A stretch of 64,000 nucleotides of DNA from Rhodospirillaceae bacterium (GTDB taxonomy: Bacteria; Pseudomonadota; Alphaproteobacteria; Rhodospirillales; UBA2165): NCBI GenBank assembly GCA_018674495.1, contig JABHAA010000086.1, positions 1 through 64,000 on the forward strand, read 5' to 3'. This document shows positions 20,229-29,758 of the stretch, one piece after another (position 1 is the stretch's first letter; the number at the start of each line of letters is the position of its first letter). The position numbers and the translations under genes were made by a program. Under the pieces are notes generated by a model. It did not search any database and was not told the origin of the DNA. It saw nothing but the letters and a program-made list of their open reading frames with translations.

Positions 20229-21683
20229 CTATTGCCGCGTCATTGTTTTTGATGATGTGTTTTGCGGCAGATACGCGCCCTTTTCCCGCAACGTCTCGAT
20301 CAGCTCCTGGGTGTCCAGATCGCACGCCGGCTGCCCGGTGCGGATCGATTGTACCGCCGCCGTGCCCGCCGCCTGGCCCATCATCGCCGCCGCCGGCATC
20401 ACCCGGATCGAGCCGTGCACTTGCACATCAGCCGAATGGCAGCGCCCGGCGACCCAAAGATTGAGCCAGCCCTTGGGCGCCAGGATGGAGTAGGGGATGC
20501 CGTAGCGCTCGCCGACCTCGGGCCGCGCCTCGTTTCGGAACTCTTTGATGAAGCGCTCAAACTCTTCCTCCGAGGCCTCGTAAGGATGGATGTCCACGGC
20601 CTTGTTGAAGACGCCGATCTGATCGGGAAACTCGCGCCGCGCCTTGAAGTCCTCGTAGTTGATCTCGTACTCGCCGACGATGCGCCGCGTTTCGCGCACC
20701 CCCATCAAGGACGAGGTGGTGGCATGCTCGATGCCTTCGAAGCCGGGCACGTATTTGCGGTAAAACTCGGTGTACTCCATGGCGATCTTGCGCCCCAGCA
20801 TCATACCATCCGAAAGACTGTCACAGCGCAATGCGTTCAAATCAAAAATATGCCCCCCGTTCAGATTACCCATGGAGGAGCCAACCTGAAACATGCCCGG
20901 CAGAAACCGGTCATGCTGGGTGAAGTGGCCATCGCCAAGGGCTTTTTTAAGGGCCGCGCCATGCACCTTCTGTTTATCCCAGTTGTCGGCCTTGTTGGGA
21001 TCGGTTCCGGCCGGCGCATCGGTGTCCGGATTGCTTTTGGCGGCTTCGCGCAAGACCCGGTCCCAATCGATGCCGGCATAGAGCGAGCAGAGCGAGGCGG
21101 GCATAATCTGGTCTGTATCCCGGCCGGCCTCACGGCATTCGGCGCCGCAAAGATCGGCCAGCACCGCATCGCCGGTGGCATCGATAAAGGTTTTTGCCGG
21201 AACGTACCGATGGCCTTCGATATTGTTAATCACCACGCCGTTCACTTTACGGCTTATCGCGTCCACGTCGGCATCGATTAGGCGGGTGAAAAAGCGCACC
21301 TCGACGCCGGCGTCGCGCGCGAACTCATCCAATATGAGCTTCAAGCCTTCGGGCCGGAACGGCGTCCAACGGTGATAGGCAACGCGCCAGAATGCCGGCG
21401 TCACTTGCGGGCCCAAAAATCCGCGTTGGTACATGGTCTCGACAATTTCGCGCATGACGCCGCCGACCAGCCCCTCGACGCCGTTGGCCATGGGATCGAA
21501 CGCGGTCACCAGACCCGATGTGCCCATGCCGCCCATGGTGCCGGTGCCCTCGACCAACAAGGTCTTGGCGCCCAGCCGCGCCGCCGATATGGCCGCCGCC
21601 GCGCCGCCCGGCCCGCCGCCGGCGACCACGAGATCGTATTCTTCGTCGACCGGGATATCCCGGGAAAAACTGAATGTCGCCAT
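20229..21683 (-). CDS. FAD-dependent oxidoreductase
   Basis: YDLVVAGGGPGGAAAAISAARLGAKTLLVEGTGTMGGMGTSGLV; C-terminal VHGSIRVMPAAAMMGQAAGTAA. Confidence 0.92.
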   Translation of the reverse strand: MATFSFSRDIPVDEEYDLVVAGGGPGGAAAAISAARLGAKTLLVEGTGTMGGMGTSGLVTAFDPMANGVEGLVGGVMREIVETMYQRGFLGPQVTPAFWRVAYHRWTPFRPEGLKLILDEFARDAGVEVRFFTRLIDADVDAISRKVNGVVINNIEGHRYVPAKTFIDATGDAVLADLCGAECREAGRDTDQIMPASLCSLYAGIDWDRVLREAAKSNPDTDAPAGTDPNKADNWDKQKVHGAALKKALGDGHFTQHDRFLPGMFQVGSSMGNLNGGHIFDLNALRCDSLSDGMMLGRKIAMEYTEFYRKYVPGFEGIEHATTSSLMGVRETRRIVGEYEINYEDFKARREFPDQIGVFNKAVDIHPYEASEEEFERFIKEFRNEARPEVGERYGIPYSILAPKGWLNLWVAGRCHSADVQVHGSIRVMPAAAMMGQAAGTAAVQSIRTGQPACDLDTQELIETLREKGAYLPQNTSSKTMTRQ

Positions 21684-21827
21684 TATTCCCTCCTACTGCT
21701 GTTTCTTAAAACTAATCCCTCGCACCATCAGCGTCCAACATATGCACGCGCCCCGGCGAAGGAATTGCGGCGCCCGTCCTTGAGCGTTATAGTGCGCCCG
21801 CTGAACGACATTCTGTCGGCAATTCGG

Positions 21828-21904
<77 letters not shown>

Positions 21905-22050
21905 AATTTTAAAAAAGCATTTCCCCCAAGCATTTTGGTCAACAAACATTCATTCGCCACTAACCGGCGGCGCGTTCCAACACGCCGGGTAGATTACTTG
22001 ATTGTGCGGAATTCTAAACACCACCCTTTTTACTAGCATTTTATTTTTCG

Positions 22051-22117
22051 ATTCGTGCGACATGTCTTTTACCCCCCTTACGGTTATGACGGTTTATGAC
22101 GGTTTATGACGGTTTTC
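22051..22117 (-). repeat. Iteron-leader repeat, copy 1 (three 10-bp iterons + SD-like tract + ATG)
   Basis: Plus strand ATTCGTGCGACATGTCTTTTACCCCCCTTACGGTTATGACGGTTTATGACGGTTTATGACGGTTTT; near-identical to 56508..56587. Confidence 0.9.
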
Positions 22118-22460
22118 GCCGGCGCGCCTCAGAAACCCAGCCGGTCTGGGGATCGCATAGTTGGCCATATGGCCGTCGATCTTGGCACCACGATCGATTA
22201 ATCACTCCCAATCCACCATGGCCCACACAAAAATACCCCGCCAGGCGGCGTCTCCGGCTCGGAATATCTCTCCTGTATTCGATGATTATTCGGGAATTTT
22301 AATTAGCACATAATGGGAACAAATGCAAGAAATTACAGCGGATGGTGCTTGCAATTACAGGGACAAGACTTATCTCCAAAGCTCCTCACCAAATTTCTGT
22401 CCGAAAAATCCGGGTTAGCTCTTAGTGCCCCCGCCATTCCCGTAATTCCGATGGTATGAT

Positions 22461-24047
22461 TTATTGCTGATCGGCGCGCGCTTTCGGTCCCTGTACGAAA
22501 CGCCATTCATGCGCGAGCCCCATATAGAGGCCAACGCACATGACCAATAGGACTATCGTGAAGGGCAGTCCCACCGTAATGGCTGCGGCCTGAAGCGCGC
22601 CCAAGGCTTCACCGCCGCCGCCGAACAGCAGGGCGCCCGCGATGACACCTTCCATGGTCGCCCAAAATATCCGTTGTGGCACCGGCGCGTCGAGCATGCC
22701 ACCTGAGGTAATGCTGTCGACCACTAGCGATCCGGAGTCCGAGGAGGTGATGAAAAACACCAACACCAGCACGATGGCCACAAACGAGGAAATATTTGCC
22801 AGGGGCAGGTTTTGCAGCATCTGGAACATGGCGAGCGACACATCACTGATGCCGCCGGCCAGTGCACCGATTTCGTTCTGCGCCTGCTCCAGGGCCGAGC
22901 CGCCAAAGCTCGCCATCCAGACCAGCGTGACCAATGTTGGGACGAGCAGTACGGCAATGAGGAATTCCCGGACCGTGCGCCCCTTTGAGATGCGCGCGAT
23001 AAACATGCCGACAAAGGGTGACCAGGAAATCCACCAGGCCCAGTAAAACACTGTCCAGCCATGGAAGAATTTTTCGTCCTCGCGGCCAATCCAATTGCTT
23101 AGCGGGATAATGGTTTCGGCATAAGCTACGGCTGTGGTGCCGATTGTCGTAAATATGGCGATCGTCGGTCCCGCCAGAACGACGAACAACAGAAGCAACG
23201 CGGCAAGCCCCATATTGATGTTGCTCAGAACCTTGACGCCGCCGTCGAGGCCGCGCACGACGGAGATAACCGCAACGAAGGTAACGCCGATAATGATGGC
23301 GACTTGTGTCGCGATGCCGCTATCAATCCCAAACAGGAATTTGAGGCCGCTGGCCGCCTGTTGCGCGCCAAACCCCAACGAGGTGGCCAGACCGAATATG
23401 GTGGCAAGCACGGCGACGATATCAATCACATGGCCGAACCAGCCCCATGACCGGTCTTTCAACAGCGGGAAAAAGCCCGATCGGATGGTGAGTGGCAGTC
23501 CCTTATTGTAGGTGAAGAAGGCCAGCGACAACCCGACCACCGCATAGATCGCCCAAGGATGCAGCCCCCAATGGAACATGGTTGCGCCCATGGCCGCTTC
23601 GGCGCCTTGTGGCGTCCTGGGTGCCGCGTTGAGCGGTGTGCCGAACCAATTGGTGTAATAGGCGGTGGGCTCTGCGACGCTCCAGAACATCAGCCCAATG
23701 CCCATCCCTGCAGCGAACAGCATAGAAAACCAGGACAAGGTCGAGAATTCCGGTCGGGCGTCGATGCCGCCAAGTCGAATTTTCCCAAAAGGCAGGAAAA
23801 TCAGCACCAGACAGAAGACCACAAAAATATTGCCGCCGACCATGAACAGCCAGTCGAAATGGCCTATCGACCAGCCCTTGGCGCCGGCGAAAGCCGTTTT
23901 TGCGGACTCCGGTGCCATCAGCGTGCCTAGCACGAAAATCAGGATCAGGACGGCCGTGATCCAGAAGACCGGATTGTGCAGGTCCATCCCCCAGCGTCGC
24001 AGATTGTCCTGGCCGATCTGATAGTCGGTTTGATAGCGATCCGGCAT
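22461..24047 (-). CDS. BCCT family (betaine/carnitine/choline) transporter
   Basis: 12-TM-like; FSMLFAAGMGIGLMFWSVAEP, FYWAWWISWSPFVGMFIARISKGRTVREF. Confidence 0.96.
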   Translation of the reverse strand: MPDRYQTDYQIGQDNLRRWGMDLHNPVFWITAVLILIFVLGTLMAPESAKTAFAGAKGWSIGHFDWLFMVGGNIFVVFCLVLIFLPFGKIRLGGIDARPEFSTLSWFSMLFAAGMGIGLMFWSVAEPTAYYTNWFGTPLNAAPRTPQGAEAAMGATMFHWGLHPWAIYAVVGLSLAFFTYNKGLPLTIRSGFFPLLKDRSWGWFGHVIDIVAVLATIFGLATSLGFGAQQAASGLKFLFGIDSGIATQVAIIIGVTFVAVISVVRGLDGGVKVLSNINMGLAALLLLFVVLAGPTIAIFTTIGTTAVAYAETIIPLSNWIGREDEKFFHGWTVFYWAWWISWSPFVGMFIARISKGRTVREFLIAVLLVPTLVTLVWMASFGGSALEQAQNEIGALAGGISDVSLAMFQMLQNLPLANISSFVAIVLVLVFFITSSDSGSLVVDSITSGGMLDAPVPQRIFWATMEGVIAGALLFGGGGEALGALQAAAITVGLPFTIVLLVMCVGLYMGLAHEWRFVQGPKARADQQ

Positions 24048-24288
24048 ATTTGCCTCCCCTTAACCTTGCCTGCCTGTCGATCTAACCAAATTAACAGGTT
24101 CGATCAAATAGAACACCGGACGCCCACGGAGTTTTAAAATGCAGAACTATCATTCAATTTCTGGCCCGGCTTGGTAAAGCAATATCTCCTTCTGGACTAG
24201 AGGCGGACCTTTCGGGCACCCAAATTGATGTCCGCTTCGGGGGCATAGGGGGCATCAATCTCTATACGGCCAAATTAGGATTCGATAA

Positions 24289-25476
24289 TCATCCCCCGAC
24301 AATCCCGCGCGCCTGCAAATCTGCAATCTCCCCCTCCGATAACCCGGCCTCAACCAATATCTCATCCGTATGCGCCCCCAGCTCCGGCGCGCCTGCCCGG
24401 TATTCGGGCACCGTTCCGCTGAACCGGGCGGCACCCCGCGTTTGCCGTAACGGCCCGGCCACCGGGTGCTCAGTCTCTACCAAAATTCCGGTGGCGGCGA
24501 TTTGCGGGTGGGTGATCATCGCGGCGCGGGTCAAAACCGGGGCGCAAGGCACGCCTTCGGCTTCCAGGCGGGTGATCCATTCGTCGTTGCCGGCTTTAAG
24601 GAGTTCCTCTTGGATGAGGTTTAAGCGGGCATCGATATTGAAATCGCGGAGTTCGGCGGTTTTGAAGCGTTCGTCATCCAGCAATTCCGGGCGCCCGAAA
24701 ACGCGGGTGAGCGCCTGCCATTGGGCGTCGGTCATGATGGACACGCTGATATGGCCGTCCGCAGTCTCGTAAATCAAGTCGATGAAGCTGGCGGCTTTTT
24801 GCGGCGAGACTTCCTTGCCCACGAATGTCTGCCCGCCCATGTCCGATGACCACAGGAACGCGACGATGGCGTCCAGCATGGAAAGGCGCACATGCTGGCC
24901 TTCGCCGGTGCGGGTGCGCGCCAGCAACGCCGCCGTGATGGCCTGGCCTACCGTGATACCCGTCAGCTTGTCGGGCAGGATGGTGCGCACCAGGCGCGGG
25001 CGCTCGTCGTCAGAGCCGCCCTGTACCGAGGCGAGGCCCGACAAAGCCTGGACCAAAGGATCGTAGACCGGCTTGCCGGCGTAAGGGCCGGTTTCGCCGA
25101 AGCCGCTGATGGAGACATAAATGATGGACGGCGCGTGGCCGCGGATGGCGTCTTCGCCGATGCCCATGCGTTCGACCACGCCGGGGCGGAAGTTCTGCAC
25201 CATCACGTCGCACCCCATGGCCAGCCGCTTGACCAATTCCACGCCATCTTGCGTTTTGAGATCGATGCTGATCGAGCGTTTGTTGCGGTTGTTATTGAGG
25301 AAGCTCGCCGACAGCCCGCCGGAGCGATTGCCCGCCGAGCGGGTGAAATCGCCGCGCGCTTGGGGTTCCACCTTGATCACGTCGGCGCCCTGGTCGGCCA
25401 GGATCATGGTCGCGTAGGGGCCCGACACCACGGCGGTCAGATCGAGAATGCGGAAGCCGTCTAGCGGGCCGGGCAT
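24289..25476 (-). CDS. CaiB/BaiF family CoA transferase
   Basis: GFRILDLTAVVSGPYATMILADQGADVIKVEPQARGDFTR...NRNKRSISIDLKTQDG. Confidence 0.96.
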   Translation of the reverse strand: MPGPLDGFRILDLTAVVSGPYATMILADQGADVIKVEPQARGDFTRSAGNRSGGLSASFLNNNRNKRSISIDLKTQDGVELVKRLAMGCDVMVQNFRPGVVERMGIGEDAIRGHAPSIIYVSISGFGETGPYAGKPVYDPLVQALSGLASVQGGSDDERPRLVRTILPDKLTGITVGQAITAALLARTRTGEGQHVRLSMLDAIVAFLWSSDMGGQTFVGKEVSPQKAASFIDLIYETADGHISVSIMTDAQWQALTRVFGRPELLDDERFKTAELRDFNIDARLNLIQEELLKAGNDEWITRLEAEGVPCAPVLTRAAMITHPQIAATGILVETEHPVAGPLRQTRGAARFSGTVPEYRAGAPELGAHTDEILVEAGLSEGEIADLQARGIVGG

Positions 25477-25484
25477 GGAATTCG

Positions 25485-26201
25485 CTAGCGACGCTGGAAC
25501 TGAGTATCGCCGAATAACTGATCGATGGCTTCGGCGCCGAGGCCGCTGTTCAGCCGGTCCTGATGTTCGGACAACAAATCGATGCCCCGGCGGACAGCAG
25601 GCCGCGCCTTCATCGCCTCCAGCCAGCGCCCGAAGTTGGGAAACTCGGCAATGTCGATATGGCGGCGGCGGTGGCCCCTTGCCCAGGGGAAAGTGGCCAT
25701 GTCAGCGATTGAGTAGTCATCGCCGCCGAGATACTCGGCCTCGCCCAGGCGCTGGTCCATCACGCCGTACAGCCGCGCAACCTCCCGGTTGTAGCGGCTT
25801 TGGCCATAGGCGATTTCTTCCGCGGCGGCGATTTTCGGGGCGTAGTTGTTGAAATGGCTTTGCTGGCCGAACATGGGGCCGACGCCGCCCATTTGAAACA
25901 TCAGCCATTGCAGGACAATGGAGCGGGCGCGGGCTTCGGTTGGCATGAATTGGCCGGTTTTTTCGGCGAGGTAAATGAGCATGGCGCCGGTCTCGAAGAC
26001 GGAGAAGGGGACCCCGCCGGGGCCGTCATGATCGACAATAACCGGGATGCGGTTGTTGGGGCTGATGGCCAGAAAATCGGCTTCGAACTGATCGCCTTTG
26101 GTGATATCGACGGCGATGGCCCGGTATTCGATGCCGGTCTCTTCCAGCATGATATGAATTTTCTGGCCGTTCGGCGTCGGCCAACTGTAAAGGTCAATCA
26201 T
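25485..26201 (-). CDS. Glutathione S-transferase family protein (YfcG/Ure2-like)
   Basis: MIDLYSWPTPNGQKIHIMLEETGIEYRAIAVDITKGDQF...SPNNRIPVIVD. Confidence 0.94.
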   Translation of the reverse strand: MIDLYSWPTPNGQKIHIMLEETGIEYRAIAVDITKGDQFEADFLAISPNNRIPVIVDHDGPGGVPFSVFETGAMLIYLAEKTGQFMPTEARARSIVLQWLMFQMGGVGPMFGQQSHFNNYAPKIAAAEEIAYGQSRYNREVARLYGVMDQRLGEAEYLGGDDYSIADMATFPWARGHRRRHIDIAEFPNFGRWLEAMKARPAVRRGIDLLSEHQDRLNSGLGAEAIDQLFGDTQFQRR

Positions 26202-26342
26202 GGGCTAAGGCTTCCCGTTGTCCAGTGTAAAGCAACGGGCGCTATCTTAAAACAAGTTGCGGCGATGGCAATCGCTCCTGAATTTATAAGGCGCGATGGC
26301 CATCGCTCTGGGATCTAAAGTTGAACGCGCTTCCCGGCTAGA

Positions 26343-27254
26343 TCACATCTCCCCGGTCGCCAGCCATTTAGCGCAGTCGGCGCCAAGCTCATCCAAGGCA
26401 CGCGCCTCGTAGGCATCGATTTCTTGCGCGCTCAGCGTGTCGCGCCAGCGATTGTTGGTGCCTTTATTGACGAACACCTTTGCACCACCGTCGAAGATGG
26501 CGCCGCCCAAGGGCGTTGTCAGGTCCGCATGCTCCTTCATGTAGTCGAAGCTGGTATGCAAATCCATTTTCGGCCATTTGGCTTCGTCGATTTCTATATC
26601 AAGAAAGGCGGCCATCTTGCGCATCTCGCCTTCCTTGTCGTCGATCAGGTTTTGGTAGTGGATCATATAGACGTTGGGAAGATCGCGGATCGCCCACCAG
26701 GAGCGGATGTTTTCCCAGAACGGCCAGAACGGATGGCCTTCTTTGTTGAACCAATCGAGGAAATATTGCTGCATATCGTCGGTGGTGGGCCGTTCGATCA
26801 CCGGGCCGAAATTGGGCAGGGAATTCAGGCCGTCGTACAACATATCGTTCATATAATAGTGGTGGTTGTAGATGCTCCACACCACATCGCGGCCATCGCG
26901 CGCGATGTAAACATATTTGCTCTTCGGCGAAAACACCAAGGCGTCCACCGGCAGGTGGGTCTTGATGAAGCGGCGATGCTCCTGCAACTCGACATCGTCC
27001 CGCGCTTCCAACGGCGGCAGGCGGAAATCATGCCAGAGCGACATATCGGCGATCGGCAGACCCTCGGTTTCACCTTCGAAAATAAATTCGGCAACGATCT
27101 GCTGCACCCAGGTGGTGCCGGCTTTGGCGTAGGTCGCGATAAATATATCGTCATCACGAAACTTGAAATCGTTCCAATAGGTCGAATCCATCGCCCAGCT
27201 TTGGATATCACGCGTCTTTACAGGCCACTCGATCGCTTCTGACATGGTGAACAC
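26343..27254 (-). CDS. Sulfotransferase domain-containing protein
   Basis: FIATYAKAGTTWVQQIVAEFIF (5'-PSB loop), SKYVYIARDGRDVVWSIYNH, EMRKMAAFLDIEI. Confidence 0.94.
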   Translation of the reverse strand: MFTMSEAIEWPVKTRDIQSWAMDSTYWNDFKFRDDDIFIATYAKAGTTWVQQIVAEFIFEGETEGLPIADMSLWHDFRLPPLEARDDVELQEHRRFIKTHLPVDALVFSPKSKYVYIARDGRDVVWSIYNHHYYMNDMLYDGLNSLPNFGPVIERPTTDDMQQYFLDWFNKEGHPFWPFWENIRSWWAIRDLPNVYMIHYQNLIDDKEGEMRKMAAFLDIEIDEAKWPKMDLHTSFDYMKEHADLTTPLGGAIFDGGAKVFVNKGTNNRWRDTLSAQEIDAYEARALDELGADCAKWLATGEM

Positions 27255-27432
27255 TCCCTGAAAATTTGTTTATAGTATCGGTGTTATTGGCACCAACTCT
27301 AGTTGAAGAATTGCGGATGGTAAATCTCGGAGAATCGACAATGGGGGCGGGCGGTTAAATTCGCTCGCCCTCTTTCTTTCATTGCCTCTCCGTGCCTACT
27401 GACTAAAATCCCACCCAGGGAGGCCAATAAAT

Positions 27433-29751
27433 ATGACTAGGTATTCCATTTCGCAACCGGTGACCATGATCGAGGCGCCCAGGCTGTTGACCGGCAAGGG
27501 ACGCTATACGGATGACGTCAAGTTGCCGTTTGCGGCGCACGGCGTGTTCCTGCGCTCGCCCCACGCTCATGCGGATATCAAATCCATCGACACGGCTGCC
27601 GCCGAAGCCATGCCGGGCGTGCTCGCGGTGCTGACCGGCGCCGATTATGAAGCCGACAAACTGGGTTTCGTGCGCGGCATAAGCCCTGGAAAATTGCGCG
27701 ACGGCTCGCCCATGTTCCGTCCCGACCGGCCCGGCCTGACCAGCGACCGGGTGCGCCATGTGGGCCAGGCCGTCGCCCTAGTCATCGCCGAAAGCATTAA
27801 TCAGGCAAAGGACGCGGTGGAGGCAATCGCCGTGGACTACGAGCCTTTGCCGGCCCATATGGAGACGGCGACGGCCAATGCGCCTGAGACGACGGCTTTG
27901 CGCGCTGAAGCCCCCAACAACGAAGCCATGCACGCAGAAATCGGCGATGCCGCCGTCACCGATGCGGAAATGGAAAAAGCCGATCATGTGACCCGGGATA
28001 CTTTCGTTGTTAACCGGGTGACCGCCAATACCATGGAGCCGCGCGCAGTCGCCGCCGAATATGATTCTGGGCGCGATCATTTCACCATCTATGCCTGCCA
28101 CCAGCGCCCCTATATCTGGCGCACCATGATGACCAAATATGTGTTCGGCATCGACGAGCATCAGATGCGCCTGATCGCCGGCGATGTGGGCGGCTCGTTC
28201 GGCATGAAGGGCGGGCTCTATATCGAAGTGCCGCTCATCGCCTGGGCGTCGAAAAAAATCGACCGGCCGGTAAAATGGGTGTGCGAGCGCTCAGAAGCGC
28301 ACATGTCCGACGACCATGGCCGCGACATGGTGATCAAGGCCGAGCTAGGCATTGATAATGACGGCACCTTTCGCGCCGCGCGCTTCATCTCCAACAACAA
28401 TATCGGCGCCTATCTGTCGATGATCGGGTTCTTATCAACGCGCGGCATCGCCGGGTCCATGTGCGGGCCCTATATAACGCCGGTGATCCATGGCGAGGGC
28501 GCGGCGGTGATGACGAATACCGTGTGCGTTTCCAACTACCGAGCGCCGGGCGGCGCGCCGGGCACCTATGTTCTGGAGCGCATCATCGATATGGCGGCCA
28601 GGGAAACCGGTCTCGACCGGGTCGATATCCGGCGCAAAAACCTGATCCCCGCCGATGCCATGCCTTACCGGCTGCCCACCAACGCCACCTATGACTGCGG
28701 CGAGTTTGAGGCGGTCATGGATAAATGCCTTGCCCGATCGGACTATGCGGGGCGCGAGGCCAGACGCTCCCAAACCGAAGCCGCCGGCAAGTTGCGCGGC
28801 ATCGGCGTATCCAGCACTGTCGATCCGTCCGCCGGGCCGTCACCAGAAACCGCCGAAGTCCGTTTCGATCCGGGCGGCGCGGCGACCATTATCGTGGGCT
28901 CCACCGCCCAAGGACAAAGCCACGAAACCATCTATACCCAGATCGTCTCGGAAAAGCTTGGGATGGAGGTGGAGAATTTGAGGGTGATCGAGGGCGACAC
29001 GGAAAAATTGTCCTGGGGCACCGGCACCGGGGCTGCGCGCACCGCCACCATCGGCGGTACTGCCGTCTACAAGGCGGTGGAAAAGGTGATCGAGAAGGGC
29101 AGGCGCATCGCCGCCCATATGTTGGAAACCGCCGAAAGCGATATCGAGTTCGATGATGGCGTGTTTTCGGTCGCCGGCACCGACCGTTCGGTCTCCATCA
29201 CCGATGTGGCCACCACAGCCTTCGATCAAACCAAGCTGCCGCCGGAGATCGAGATTGGTCTATACGAGACCGCCACCTGGTCACCGGACGTCAACAACAT
29301 TCCCAACAGTTGCCATGTCTGCGAGGTGGAGATCGATCCCGAAACCGGCGCCATCGAGATTGTCAAATATACCGCCGTCTCCGACGTGGGTGTGGAGTTG
29401 AACCCGTTGCTGGTCAATTCACAGGTCTATGGTGGCATCGCGCAGGCGGCGGGCCAGGCGCTGATGGAAGACATGATCTATGACGATGCTGGCCAAATAC
29501 TGACCGGCTCGTTCCTGGATTACGCCATGCCGAGGGCCGATAATTTTTGCCACTTCGATCTTGATAGCCATCCGGTGCCGGCGACCACCAATCCGCTGGG
29601 CGTCAAGGGCGCCGGCGAATGCGGCACGGTCGGCGGGCTGGCCGCCGTGATGAATGCGATTAACGATGCGCTGGAACCCTTAGGCGTGCGTAACCTGCAA
29701 ATGCCGGCAACCTCGGACAAGGTGTGGCGGGCCATCCGCGATGCGGCGTAA
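27433..29751 (+). CDS. Xanthine dehydrogenase family molybdopterin-binding (large) subunit
   Basis: LTGKGRYTDDVKLP...AVFLRSPHAHADI; GDVGGSFGMKGGLY; GVKGAGECGTVGGLAAVMNAI. Confidence 0.95.
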   Translation: MTRYSISQPVTMIEAPRLLTGKGRYTDDVKLPFAAHGVFLRSPHAHADIKSIDTAAAEAMPGVLAVLTGADYEADKLGFVRGISPGKLRDGSPMFRPDRPGLTSDRVRHVGQAVALVIAESINQAKDAVEAIAVDYEPLPAHMETATANAPETTALRAEAPNNEAMHAEIGDAAVTDAEMEKADHVTRDTFVVNRVTANTMEPRAVAAEYDSGRDHFTIYACHQRPYIWRTMMTKYVFGIDEHQMRLIAGDVGGSFGMKGGLYIEVPLIAWASKKIDRPVKWVCERSEAHMSDDHGRDMVIKAELGIDNDGTFRAARFISNNNIGAYLSMIGFLSTRGIAGSMCGPYITPVIHGEGAAVMTNTVCVSNYRAPGGAPGTYVLERIIDMAARETGLDRVDIRRKNLIPADAMPYRLPTNATYDCGEFEAVMDKCLARSDYAGREARRSQTEAAGKLRGIGVSSTVDPSAGPSPETAEVRFDPGGAATIIVGSTAQGQSHETIYTQIVSEKLGMEVENLRVIEGDTEKLSWGTGTGAARTATIGGTAVYKAVEKVIEKGRRIAAHMLETAESDIEFDDGVFSVAGTDRSVSITDVATTAFDQTKLPPEIEIGLYETATWSPDVNNIPNSCHVCEVEIDPETGAIEIVKYTAVSDVGVELNPLLVNSQVYGGIAQAAGQALMEDMIYDDAGQILTGSFLDYAMPRADNFCHFDLDSHPVPATTNPLGVKGAGECGTVGGLAAVMNAINDALEPLGVRNLQMPATSDKVWRAIRDAA

Positions 29752-29758
29752 AACATAA

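Noticed and set aside
20262-21281. 339-aa plus-strand ORF
   Set aside because: Antisense to the well-supported FAD-dependent oxidoreductase; low-complexity R/A/G-rich translation typical of GC-rich shadow ORFs.
22071-22117. Possible CRISPR or tandem satellite
   Set aside because: Only three contiguous 10-bp units, no spacers; same unit recurs once at 56.5 kb; no cas genes.
24048-24288. Possible small gene or riboswitch between BCCT and CoA-transferase genes
   Set aside because: No ORF with family features and no structure I could support from the sequence alone.
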